A DNA stretch of 64,000 nt, from NCBI GenBank assembly GCA_017654935.2, contig CM065687.1, positions 16,120,677 to 16,184,676 on the forward strand. Reading direction: 5' to 3'. Every line of letters starts with the position of its first letter. Position 1 is the stretch's first letter. Shown here in pieces: positions 28,211-40,175 of this stretch. This stretch comes from Phymorhynchus buccinoides (lineage: Eukaryota; Mollusca; Gastropoda; Neogastropoda; Raphitomidae). The notes below the pieces were generated by a model, which was not told the DNA's origin, ran no database searches, and saw only the letters and a list, made by a program, of their open reading frames with translations. The translations under genes and the position numbers were made by a program.

Positions 28211-28730
28211 CCATCCAAAGTTTTGCAAGTAATGACAAAGAACAAATTCGGCACGGACATTTAATCAATCAAATCAAATAATTTATTATGTCCTCAAGTA
28301 CAGGATAATTTTCGTTGGCTTCCTGGTTCTTATAACCGACCTCCTTCTAAGCGGATTGTACTGTACAAGGAAATTTCTCAAAAAAAAGAAAATGCAAAAG
28401 GTATATTTTATATACATGTACATTGCTCCGCCGACAGAACTGAGTGTACTGTGAGTAGTCTACAGCTTTTTCATTCAATAATTTAGCAAGAAGAGGATTT
28501 GATTACGCTGAATTTCATACCTTATTGACGGCTTTTACATCAAATTTAGGAGTTATGATAATGTCAAATGTGATCAATATTCATTATTCAATCCGCGTTT
28601 TAGCCAGTAAGGGAAGATAATTTCAATTTGATCAGTGTCTTGTCTTTTTGAAATATGATTAAAAATTGTCTCATAACACTTGACAGCCCTAAATGTGGAC
28701 ATATAGCAGTCAAACTTGCATACCCTTCTT

Positions 28731-28805
28731 CTTCAATAAACTGAGTTTCAAGGATCATGTGTCTCAAGTTACAGCGAAAGCAAACAGAGTAGTAGGGGTT
28801 ATGCG
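28731..28805 (+). mobile_element. LINE fragment A, left part
   Basis: Reads NKLSFKDHVSQVTAKANRVV GVMR, the region just after the catalytic box of jockey/CR1-type reverse transcriptases. The frame is interrupted at ATGCG and resumes at 30116. Confidence 0.7.
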
Positions 28806-28944
28806 TCAGGTCAGGTCAGATCTTCAGGGCAGCCAGGCCTCACGGCCTCTTGATGTGCCCTATCTTTTGATTGTTTGTTATTGTGGCTTTGTTCATTAAT
28901 CAGATTGGCACCGCTGTGGCGCTTTTTGAACTATCATTGTCGTC

Positions 28945-29862
28945 TTAATCATAATTGTATTTAAAAACATTAATTTTGGGGTCACTATCTAGGAGGTTTT
29001 TGAAATGGTTAATGTTGGAAGCAAGTTTAGTTTGTGCAGGGAGATTGTTCCAGTGCTGGGTGACTCTATTAGAAAAGAAGCTTTTTCTCATATTAGTTCT
29101 ACTGTATTGGGTTAGTATTTTTAGATCACTGTTACGGGTTCTCAAATCGTTAGACAATTGAAACAAATGCTTGTTAGTTTTGTCAGGGTTATTCAAAATT
29201 TTATATACAGTTATCAAATCTCCCCTTACTCTTCTAAATTTTAAGGATGGTAAACTTAACTTATGAAGTCTGTCCCCATATTCCAAATTTTGTATTGATT
29301 TTATTAATTTGGTTGCTCGCCTTTGTACCCTTTCAATTTGTGTAGATTGTCTTTTAAGAAAAGGGTTCCAAATTAGATTTCCATACTCAAGATGAGGTCT
29401 TACTAAACTTTTATATAGGTTCAAAAAAACTTCTGTATTTAATTCCATAAAACTTCTTCTAATTAAACCCAATATTCTATTGGCCTTGTTTACTGCTGTT
29501 GTAATGTGTTTATCAAATTTGAGTTTAAAATCAAATATGACTCCTAAGTCTTTTTCATCTGAACAGGTTTCCAAAACATGTTTAGCTGAACCGTGGGAAA
29601 TTTCATAAGTCTCATTTTGATTGCCATAGCCCACATGCATGACTTTGCACTTTCCTGCATTAAAATAGAGATTCAACTTTTCTGACCATTCCATAAGTTT
29701 ATCTATGTCATTTTGTATTATGTCTGAATATTTAGAACAGTTGTAAAATTTGGTATCGTCTGCGAATATCTTACAGACACTTTGTATTTCCTCCGGGAGA
29801 GAGATCATTGATAAAAATTGTAAAAAGTATTGGCCCCAGGATACTACCCTGGGGAATGCCAC
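28945..29862 (-). mobile_element. LINE fragment B: reverse transcriptase C-terminal half
   Basis: Minus strand. A frame before the listed one reads GIPQGSILGPILFTIFINDL; an extra two bases near 29800 shift it into LPEEIQSVCKIFADDTKFYN, EKDLGVIFDFKLKFDKHI, NKANRILGLIRR, LYKSLVRPHLEYGNLIWNPF, RVQRRATKLIKS, LPSLKFRRVRGDLITVYKIL and NRVTQHWNNLP to a stop at 28945. Closely similar in layout to the element at 14277-17292. The 5' side is cut by the MITE at 29918. Confidence 0.88.
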
Positions 29863-29917
29863 TTAAAACGTCAATATTAGATGATAGTGTGTAGGGTTAA
29901 CATTCCTAGCTCGTTAA

Positions 29918-30105
29918 AATTCCTAGCTCGCTACTATGAGAGTGACTATATATATTTGCGGCAACCACAAATTTCACTTTTTCGTTACTTGAACCATTTA
30001 CCTAACCCTAACCCTAACCCTAGAAAAAAGTGAAATTTGTCGTTCATGCTCAATGTCGCAAAATGCCGCAAATAGTCAGTCTTATAATATAGCGAGCTAG
30101 GAATT
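29918..30105. mobile_element. TTAA-flanked foldback MITE with (CCCTAA)3 core
   Basis: TTAA at 29914-29917 and 30106-30109. Ends AATTCCTAGCTCGC and its exact reverse complement. The inner arms also pair (TTTGCGG/CCGCAAA, AAATTTCACTTTTT/AAAAAAGTGAAATTT) and the loop is CCTAACCCTAACCCTAACCC, a vertebrate/mollusc-type telomere repeat. 188 bp, no frame. Confidence 0.82.
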
Positions 30106-30115
30106 TTAACCTGAC

Positions 30116-30360
30116 AATGCGAAGGACATTTGATTATTTGAGTGACGATCTCTTTGTACAACTGTTTAAGTCTCTGGCTCAACCTATTCTGGAGTATGGT
30201 CACTCAGTATGGCAACCCTATAGCAAGACACTGTGCCAAGAGGTTGAAGACGTCCAACGCAGAGCAACAAAGTTGCTTGCCCATCTCAAGGACAAAACTT
30301 ATCCTGAGCGTCTAGCCCATCTTCATCTCCCTAGTCTCGAACACAAGCGTATGGGCGTAA
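30116..30360 (+). mobile_element. LINE fragment A, right part
   Basis: Reads MRRTFDYLSDDLFVQLFKSL AQPILEYGHSVWQPYS, VEDVQRRATKLLAHLK and TYPERLAHLHLPSLEHKRM, continuing fragment A from GVMR at 28805. Later sequence to about 30480 is a frame-shifted continuation (VSTDVLTCVANNNVF). Confidence 0.8.
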
Positions 30361-30480
30361 GCGCGTAAGCGCTAATGTCTCTACAGATGTCCTCACATGT
30401 GTGGCAAATAACAATGTATTTACTACCTTGTTACAGACCAATACAAGGAACCTGAACTGCAGACACAATGGACAGAGTTA

Positions 30481-31583
30481 AAGAAGAGGTCATAGAAGGA
30501 GACTGTACACCTTGGATGGACAGTGTTGTGGTGGTCAGTAGAATTCATCACACTTTTCTCTTAACTCTTTCAGGCCTTTCTAATATTAACAATCAGATCT
30601 GCATGAGTGCAACTTTTCCTGATACACAAGGATTTCCTGTTTTTGAATTTTACCAGAAAAAGAATTTCCTGTTTTTAAATTTTGTCAAACAAGATCTTTG
30701 TGTCTACTGTATTTTTGAGGCACTTTAAAATAAGCATAATTATATTAAAAGGCAACTGTCCATCCGTGCGTCTGAAGCACACAACGGGGCTTATAACTCC
30801 GCCGTTTTTCGACCGAATCGCTTCAAATTTGCTATCAGCTTGGCGATGGCAACGGCAACCAAGGCAGCCATGTCATTTGCGCGGTTTGGCAAATGCGCGA
30901 AATGCATATTCACCGGCCTCTCAGCGCCCGTATCTCCAGTATTTCTGGATGGATTGCCTTCAAATTTGGAAGGTAGATGACCAGGGACAGTGACTATCTG
31001 TGTGCAAAACTGGAAGCGAATCGATTTATAAATGCGCTTGACCTTTTCACAAACCACGGCGAAACAAGACCCGACATTGACTCAAGATTTGGAACATGCA
31101 TGACAAGGGATAGTGACTATCTTGGTGCAAAATGTCAACAGGATCCATTCATAAAAGCGCTCGATATGAGCCAATTTACATTTGCGCGGACCCGGCATTT
31201 CAAGCCGTCCACAACAAACAGTTTACACAGAAACAACTCAGTACTGCGTGCGCGTGGGCAAGAAAAGGGTTGGAGAGCGGAGATTACTTTCGCGAGGTAC
31301 AATATCCCACTATTCACCGAGTGAGAGCGGAGATTACTTTAGCGAGGGACGGGGTAGAACGGGATGAGAGAAGAAGATGGAAGGAGGGAGAGAGACAAAA
31401 GTAATAATATAATATTGCGCGGACACAGCGAAACCAGTACTCAGCATTACCGTTACTTGGCGATACCAGTACTTGGTGTTACCAGTACTCGGCGTTGCGC
31501 TAGTTTATATAAATTGTGGAAAAAGCAAACAAAAATATCTTCATAAATCAATTTTTCTTCAGCTGCAGGGGAACATTACTCCT

Positions 31584-31655
<72 letters not shown>

Positions 31656-31884
31656 CGAGAGAGAGAGTTGCAAGTGAATGTGTGTTTTATGTTGGTGTCA
31701 CTGTAGGTGTCTGTTCATATATGGGTTACCCTCGCAGTTTGCATGTGTATGAATTTTATATAGAATGATAGTTTGATAATCGCCATGCCGTGTTTCTTTG
31801 TGTGTCTACATGTGTTTGTAAATGTGTTTACATACCTGTCTGTCTATGTATACATGTTTTGTGATGATCTGGTGAATATATATA
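30481..31884. other. Gene-free interval with internal repeats and (GT)n
   Basis: A motif pair repeats at 30965-31010 and 31095-31140 (GGGACAGTGACTATCT / GGGATAGTGACTATCT with a GTGCAAAA tail). GAGAGCGGAGATTACTTT occurs at 31273 and 31325. CAGTACT and GTTACTTGGCG motifs repeat near 31440-31495. A (GT)n run lies at 31587-31650. No gene seen. Confidence 0.45.
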
Positions 31885-32792
<908 letters not shown>

Positions 32793-32828
32793 TACTGGAA
32801 TCATTAGAATAATGTTTACTTTTTATAG

Positions 32829-33068
32829 AAGCTGGAACCAGCATGGTCCATGGAGGAAGACTCACCAGATCAGCCCTCAGCTGTCTACAGCACAGTACAG
32901 CCCATGTCTGACAACACTTCTTGGTCACTGCTGTCTCTGAAAAGAGATTCTGTATGTCAACATTGCTCTGCTGCCTTTGTGCTGGTCAGCAGTTTGGAAC
33001 TCCACCTGGCGTCAGTTCATGGGGAGCCTCTGCCGTTCCCTGATTGGACTGAGAGTAGTAACAGACAG
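32829..33068 (+). CDS. Zinc-finger gene, duplicated 240-nt exon (copy 1)
   Basis: Acceptor TTTTTATAG|AAGCTG and donor GACAG|GTCAGT bound exactly 240 nt, 80 codons, phase 0 at both ends. It reads KLEPAWSMEEDSPDQPSAVY STVQPMSDNTSW then one C2H2 finger VCQHCSAAFVLVSSLELHLA SVH and EPLPFPDWTESSNRQ. Finger ligands are C-x2-C-x12-H-x4-H. The start KLEPAWSMEEDSPDQPS is nearly identical to the start of the terminal exon at 39540 (KVEPAWSMEDDSPDQPS), so it belongs to the same gene or family. The duplicate continues past the exon to about 33180. Confidence 0.72.
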
Positions 33069-33696
33069 GTCAGTGGGATTTTATAGATGTGTTCTGTTGT
33101 GTTCTACATTCATAAGTAGAAACAGGGAGTGGAGAGGAGGGGCTAGGAAGAAGAAAGAGCTCAGAGAAGTGATGGTTTAGCTGTGCCTTTGTTTAGTTGA
33201 CAGCAGCTTAGTCAGTGTTTTTTGTGGTGTTTATTTTTTGTATTTTTTGTAACAAGTTCATACACTTTACCTTCACTGTTCAGAACAACACATACACTGA
33301 TATCACTTATTCACACACTTTTCTTTCACTGTTCAGAATAACACATACACTGATATCACTAATTCACACATTTTACTTTCACTGTTCAGAATAACATACA
33401 CTGATATGAATTGTCTTCATCTGTATTATTCGTTTATTATTATCTTCATTACAAACAATTCTTCATTGATCAAAACCATCATGTCCTAGTGTCCACATAG
33501 GTATTTAACAAAGCAAACTATATGCCTAAACTTTGTTTTCTTCTCCTTTCCCTTTTCCTTAAATTTGTGCACAATCTTTATTTTTCCCTTTCTCTTCTTT
33601 AGACATATCTTTCTCTCTCTCTCTCTGTGTCTTCTCTCTCTCTCTCTCTCTCTCTTTTCTTTCTCTCTCTCTCTCTGTGTCTCTGTCTCTCTCTCT

Positions 33697-33791
<95 letters not shown>

Positions 33792-34148
33792 GAAGATCTT
33801 TTTTTTTAAAAATAGTGTTGCTTTCATTAACCCATGTTACTAAATGCTCATTCATTTTCTTTGCAAATGTTGTGTCTTTGAGGTACCCATTATTAAATCG
33901 CCAGTAACCTGGCCCCTTCACAAATTCACAGTTATTTATTTCTGTCACAACAGCTCTGTGGTCTGTGTTAGCAACAGATAGTATGTTGCATGATACACAC
34001 TTCTCAACAGCTTATTGATTTACTAAGCAAAAGTCAATACGGCGAGCTATAAAAGGATTCTGTTTCCACCACGTGTATTCCTTTTCTTCTCCGTGAGACA
34101 TTCTCCATAAGTCTATTAGTTCTCATCAGTAATGTTCACTTTTTATAG
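33069..34148. other. Intron between duplicated zinc-finger exons: 58-bp tandem repeat and CT run
   Basis: 33268-33405 has about three copies of a 58-bp unit (CACTGTTCAGAATAACACAT ACACTGATATCA). A (CT)n tract of roughly 180 bp lies at 33610-33788, broken by GTGT and a C run. No exon seen. Confidence 0.6.
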
Positions 34149-34388
34149 AAGCTGGAACCAGCATGGTCCAAGGAGGAAGACTCACCAGATCAGCCCTCGG
34201 CTGTCTACAGCACAGTACAGCCCATGCCTGACAACACTTCTTGGTTACTGCTGTCTCTGAAAAGAGGTCGCGTATGTCAACATTGCTCTGCTGCCTTTGT
34301 GCTGGTCAGCAGTTTGGAACTTCACCTGGCGTCAGTTCATGGAGAGCCTCTGCCGTTCCCTGAGTGGACTGAGAGTAGTGACAGACAG
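34149..34388 (+). CDS. Zinc-finger gene, duplicated 240-nt exon (copy 2)
   Basis: Second copy of the exon at 32829-33068, with the same length, splice sites and phases. It reads KLEPAWSKEEDSPDQPSAVY, QPMPDNTSWLLLSLKRGRVC and QHCSAAFVLVSSLELHLASV H, ending TESSDRQ. The Met of copy 1 is Lys here, so it cannot start translation at that place. Duplicated flanks run from about 34131 to 34560. Because both copies are a multiple of three, either, both or neither could be spliced in without changing the frame. Confidence 0.72.
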
Positions 34389-34565
34389 GTCAGTGAGATT
34401 CTATAGAATTCTTCTGTTGTGTTCCACATTCATAAGTAGAAAGAGGGAGTGGGGAGGAGGGGCTAGGAAGAAGACAGAGAGAGAAGTGATGGTTTACCTG
34501 TCGTTTAGTTGGCATCAGCTTAGTCAGTTTTACTGTAAAGAAAACAAACAAACAATAAAACATCT

Positions 34566-34695
34566 TTACATAGGTGCAAGTGGCCGAACCCTTGCCACCC
34601 TCTACAAAGAACATTTAGCTGACACTGTGCACAGCAGAGACAAACCTATAGCTCACCACTTCAACCAGCCTGACCACTCCTTATCAGACACTTCA
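34566..34695 (+). mobile_element. Penelope-like element GIY-YIG endonuclease fragment
   Basis: Reads HLYIGASGRTLATLYKEHLA, then RDKPIAHHFNQPDHSLSD. The YIG, SGRTL and HFN-x-PDHS motifs in this order match the C-terminal GIY-YIG endonuclease of Penelope-like retroelements (YIGETGRTL…EH…HFNxPGHS). The upstream reverse transcriptase is absent. Other GIY-YIG proteins are less likely given the HFNxPxHS motif. Confidence 0.7.
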
Positions 34696-34752
34696 GAGAA
34701 TCCAAAACAATGCTGCACGACTGGTCCTCAAATCCTCTACAACAAAGACAAC
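34693..34752 (+). mobile_element. Short LINE fragment abutting the GIY-YIG fragment
   Basis: Reads LQRIQNNAARLVLKSSTTK, identical in kind to LQKLQNSAARLVLK of the element at 15731-16858 and LQKVQNAAARLIFK at 51350. Runs directly into the 46-bp minisatellite, whose first unit starts with similar ACAACAAAGACAACATGAC. Confidence 0.65.
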
Positions 34753-34754
34753 AT

Positions 34755-37700
34755 GACAATGACTCATAAAGATGGTGACCCATAGAGACAAAGAGAACGT
34801 GGCAATGACACATAAAGATGGGGACACACAGAGACAAAGACAACATGACAATGACTCATAAAGATGGGGACACACAGAGACAAAGACAACATGATGATGA
34901 CACATAAAGATGGGGACACACAGAGACAAAGACAACATGATGATGACACATAAAGATGGGGACACACAGAGACAAAGACAACATGATGATGACACATAAA
35001 GATGGGGACACACAGAGACAAAGACAACATGATGATGACACATAAAGATGGGGACACAAGAGACAAAGACATGATGATGACACATAAAGATGGGGACACA
35101 TAGAGACAAAGACAACATGATGATGACACATAAAGATGGGGACACACAGAGACAAAGACAACATGATGATGACACATAAAGATGGGGACACATAGAGACA
35201 AAGACAACATGATGATGACACATAAAGATGGGGACACATAGAGACAAAGACAACATGATGATGACACATAAAGATGGGGACACATAGAGACAAAGACAAC
35301 ATGATGATGACACATAAAGATGGGGACACATAGAGACAAAGACAACATGATGATGACACATAAAGATGGGGACACATAGAGACAAAGACAACATGATGAT
35401 GACACATAAAGATGGGGACACATAGAGACAAAGACAACATGATGATGACACATAAAGATGGGGACACATAGAGACAAAGACAACATGATGATGACACATA
35501 AAGATGGGGACACATAGAGACAAAGACAACATGATGATGACACATAAAGATGGGGACACATAGAGACAAAGACAACATGATGATGACACATAAAGATGGG
35601 GACACATAGAGACAAAGACAACATGATGATGACACATAAAGATGGGGACACATAGAGACAAAGACAACATGATGATGACACATAAAGATGGGGACACATA
35701 GAGACAAAGACAACATGATGATGACACATAAAGATGGGGAGACAAAGACAACATGATGATGACACATAAAGATGGGGACACAAAGACAACATGATGATGA
35801 CACATAAAGATGGGGACACATAGAGACAAAGGACACACATAAAGATGGGGACACAAAGACAACATGATGATGACACATAAAGATGGGGACACATAGAGAC
35901 AAAGACAACATGATGATGACACATAAAGATGGGGACACATAAAGACAAAGACAACATGATGATGACACATAAAGATGGGGACACATAGAGACAAAGACAA
36001 CATGATGATGACACATAAAGATGGGGACACATAGAGACAAAGACAACATGATGATGACACATAAAGATGGGGACACATAGAGACAAAGACAACATGATGA
36101 TGACACATAAAGATGGGGACACATAGAGACAGACAACATGATGATGACACATAAAGATGGGGACACATAGAGACAAAGACAACATGATGATGACACATAA
36201 AGATGGGGACACATAGACAAAGACAACATGATGATGACACATAAAGATGGGGACACATAGAGACAAACATGATGATGACACATAAAGATGGGGACACATA
36301 TGAGACAAAGACAACATGATGATGACACATAAAGATGGGGACACATAGAGACAACAACAACATGATGATGACACATAAAGATGGGGACACATAGAGACAA
36401 AGACAACATGATGATGACACATAAAGATGGGGACACATAGAGACAAAGACAACATGATGATGACACATAAAGATGGGGACACATAGAGACAAAGACAACA
36501 TGATGATGACACATAAAGATGGGGACACATAGAGACAAAGACAACATGATGATGACACATAAAGATGGGGACACATAGAGACAAAGACAACATGATGATG
36601 ACACATAAAGATGGGGACACATAGAGACAAAGACAACATGATGATGACACATAAAATGGGGACACATAGAGACAAAGACAACATGATGATGACACATAAA
36701 GATGGGGACACATAGAGACAAAACAACATGATGATGACACATAAAGATGGGGACACATAGAGACAAAGACAACATGATGATGACACATAAAGATGGGGAC
36801 ACATAGAGACAAAGACAACATGATGATGACACATAAAGATGGGGACACATAGAGACAAAGACAACATGATGATGACACATAAAGATGGGGACACATAGAG
36901 ACAACATGATGATGACACATAAAGATGGGGACACATAGAGACAAAGACAACATGATGATGACACATAAAGATGGGGACACATAGAGACAAAGACAACATG
37001 ATGATGACACATAAAGATGGGGACACATAGAGACAAAGACAACATGATGATGACACATAAAGATGGGGACACATAGAGGACAACATGATGATGACACATA
37101 AAGATGGGGACACATAGAGACAAAGACAACATGATGATGACACATAAAGATGGGGACACATAGAGACAAAGACAACATGATGATGACACATAAAGATGGG
37201 GACACATAGAGACAACATGATGATGACACATAAAGATGGGGACACATAGAGACAAAGACAACATGATGATGACACATAAAGATGGGGACACATACAGACA
37301 AAGACAACATGATGATGACACATAAAGATGGGGACACATAGAGACAAAGACAACATGATGATGACACATAAGATGGGGACACATAGAGACAAAACAACAT
37401 GGATGACACATAAAGATGGGGACACATAGAGACAACATGATGATGACACATAAAGATGGGGACACATAGAGACAAAGACAACATGATGATGACACATAAA
37501 GATGGGGACACATAGAGACAACATGATGATGACACATAAAGATGGGGACACATGAGGGACACATGATGATGACACATAAAGATGGGGACACATAGAGACA
37601 ACAACATGATGATGACACATAAAGATGGGGACACATAGAGACAAAGACAACATGATGATGACACATAAAGATGGGGACACATAGAGACAAAGACAACATG

Positions 37701-38555
37701 ATGATGACACATAAAGATGGGGACACATAGACAACAACAACATGATGATGACACATAAAGATGGGGACACATAGAGACAAAGACAACATGATGATGACAC
37801 ATAAAGATGGGGACACATAGAGACAACAACAACATGATGATGACACATAAAGATGGGGACACATAGAGACAACAACAACATGATGATGACACATAAAGAT
37901 GGGGACACATAGAGACAACAACAACATGATGATGACACATAAAGATGGGGACACATAGAGACAACAACAACATGATGATGACACATAAAGATGGGGACAC
38001 ATAGAGACAACAACATGATGATGACACATAAAGATGGGGACACATAGAGACAACAACATGATGATGACACATAAAGATGGGGACACATAGAGACAACAAC
38101 ATGATGATGACACATAAAGATGGGGACACATACAGACAAAGACAACATGATGATGACACATAAAGATGGGGACACATAGAGACAAAGACAACATGATGAT
38201 GACACATAAAGATAGAGGGGACACATAGAGACACATAGAGACAAACAACATGATGATGACACATAAAGATGGGGACACATAGAGACAACAACAACATGAT
38301 GATGACACATAAAGATGGGGACACATAGAGACAAAACATGATGATGACACATAAAGATGGGGACACATAGAGACAACAACATGATGATGACACATAAAGA
38401 TGGGGACACATACAGACAAAGACAACATGATGATGACACATAAAGATGGGGACACATAGAGACAAAGACAACATGATGATGACACATAAAGATGGGGACA
38501 CATAGAGACAAAGACAGCATGATGATGACACATAAAGATGGGGACACATAGAGAA
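34755..38555. repeat. 46-bp minisatellite, about 3.8 kb, roughly 80-85 units
   Basis: Unit ATGATGATGACACATAAAG ATGGGGACACATAGAGACAA AGACAAC, 46 bp. Left units (to about 35060) have CACACAGAG or an ATGACAATGACTCATAAAG variant. The middle is very homogeneous. Towards the right many units are shortened (37-43 bp), with AACAACAAC replacing AAAGACAAC. Because 46 is not a multiple of three and the unit has no stop on the minus strand, all three minus frames are open for over 1200 codons, which is an artefact of the repeat. It lies between two exons of the zinc-finger gene. Confidence 0.95.
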
Positions 38556-39539
38556 GGGGGGACATCCCACTGATCCCAGAGGATAAATTACTGTACTGAT
38601 GTTCAGTAAGACAGCCTTTTCAAGGATTGGAACACTCACTTTGCTCTGGTTTCTTATAAATTAAACCGTAAAAACAGCGATTTTTTCTTGGCAGATATGC
38701 TTGAGAGAGTAGCCATTTTGTATGGGATGGGTGGTCACTCATTGTGGTTGAAGCGTTTTCTTTTTTTGTAGTGCAGTAAAACACAAAAGGAGCTATTTCC
38801 TTTGTTGTGAGCGAAACTCCTTTAGATAAACTGTATAAACAAAATGTTAATAAAATAAAAAGGCTTGTATTACCAAACGTTCGTGCAAACGATTTGGTCT
38901 AAACACAGGCGCCATTCAAAAAGAGACGGCAAATGCCTTCTCTTTGGGTGAAAGAATTTGACTTCCAGCACCTCCGCCAAGGAGGAATCGACTTTTTGAC
39001 GGCTTGATTTCTGGGAAACCATAGCAAAGTGAGTGTTGCGATCTCTGCAAAGGGTGTTTTCTTGCTGATCTGGATGTGTTTCTTGCAAAAATTCATCCGT
39101 CAGGGTGCCCCTTTAAGGTTAGACTAACCCAATGTAACACTTTGGAATTCTAAATCTACATCCTTTTAGACAGGCTAATCCACTGTAGCTTTACTGCACT
39201 CCCTCCTCTGTATAATGGGGTGTGACAACAAACCTGGCCTGAAAGAACACACATCAAAACCAAACTGAAGTGAAGCCAACGACCTTTGCTGGATATCCAG
39301 ATTTGTGTCAGCACTTGGCCTGAGGTTTTGATGCATAGCCTGTTGAAAGTAAAAGGAAAAAATACACCCCATGTTTTCAGTAGTCTTGATATATCTGCTG
39401 ATAAAAGGATTATACAAAATCCAGTGGATTTTTCATGTTTGTGTTTTCTGGTTTCAACAAGAAAGGATATGGTTGCTTAATTGTGAATTTTTCTTTAGGA
39501 AATAAGTTTTAGATTATTTTGGAATGTTTGTTTTTACAG
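38556..39539. other. Intron before zinc-finger terminal exon
   Basis: No repeat or exon clearly recognised. Two overlapping minus-strand frames at 38870-39096 have no family resemblance. Confidence 0.4.
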
Positions 39540-40175
39540 AAGGTGGAACCAGCATGGTCCATGGAGGATGACTCACCAGATCAGCCCTCAAATGTCTACA
39601 GCTCAGTACAGCCCATTTTTGACAATTTAGTTAATTCACATAATCACATCAAGTCTGTTCATGAAAATGCCATACCTCATGTCTGTGATGTCTGTGGGGC
39701 AGCTTTCTCTGAGATTTTTGCTTTAAAAAGGCACAGGAGAATTCACTCAGATGAAAAACCCCATGTGTGTTCGGACTGTGGGAAAGGGTTTAACTATTTC
39801 AGTCATCTAGCAAGACATCGTCCGATCCACACTGGAGAAAAAACCCATGTGTGTTCAGACTGTGGGAAAGGGTTTAGCCGGTCTGGTAATCTAGCAACTC
39901 ATCGTCTGACCCACACTGGAGAAAAACCCCATGTGTGTTCACACTGTGGGAAAGGTTTTTCTGACACCCGTCATCTTAGAAGACATCGCCTGACCCACAC
40001 TGGAGAAAAACCCCATGTGTGTTCAGACTGTGGGAAAGGCTTTACCCAGTCCACTCATCTAAAAGAACATCGTCTGACTCACTCTGACGAGAGACCTCAC
40101 GGCTGTCCTCATTGTCCTGCTGCTTTCAAGGCGCCATCCTATTTGAAGAAACATGTGCAGAGCATGCATCAATGA
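39540..40175 (+). CDS. C2H2 zinc-finger protein, terminal exon with six fingers
   Basis: Acceptor TTTTTACAG|AAGGTG at 39540, phase 0, open for 211 codons to TGA at 40175. Begins KVEPAWSMEDDSPDQPSNVY SSVQPIFDNLVNS and a finger remnant HNHIKSVH. Then six C2H2 fingers with TGEKPHVC-type linkers: CDVCGAAFSEIFALKRHRRIH, CSDCGKGFNYFSHLARH, CSDCGKGFSRSGNLATH, CSHCGKGFSDTRHLRRH, CSDCGKGFTQSTHLKEH and CPHCPAAFKAPSYLKKHVQS MH. This is a nuclear DNA-binding protein of the large Krüppel-type family, with no KRAB, BTB or ZAD domain in view. The 5' exons are unknown; upstream exons at 32829 and 34149 share its first 20 residues. Confidence 0.88.
   Translation, partial: KVEPAWSMEDDSPDQPSNVYSSVQPIFDNLVNSHNHIKSVHENAIPHVCDVCGAAFSEIFALKRHRRIHSDEKPHVCSDCGKGFNYFSHLARHRPIHTGEKTHVCSDCGKGFSRSGNLATHRLTHTGEKPHVCSHCGKGFSDTRHLRRHRLTHTGEKPHVCSDCGKGFTQSTHLKEHRLTHSDERPHGCPHCPAAFKAPSYLKKHVQSMHQ

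Larger units (their letters stand above)
27683..28262 (+). repeat. Dispersed repeat E, copy 1, split by an insertion
   Basis: 27683-27858 and 28211-28262 match 48180-48425 (TAACTCCCAGTTTACA, GCTCATGAAAAGCTA, TTTAGCTCCAC, CAAAAGTTTTG, then AAGTAATGACAAAGAACAAA and TTCGGCA). The two halves are separated by 352 bp bordered by a 14-bp direct repeat CCATCCAAAGTTTT. A weaker relative of its first part is at 47575-47640. Confidence 0.7.

Noticed and set aside
34693..38639. Three overlapping minus-strand open frames of more than 1200 codons
   Set aside because: They are the 46-bp minisatellite read in all three frames. The unit has no stop on that strand, so openness says nothing about coding.
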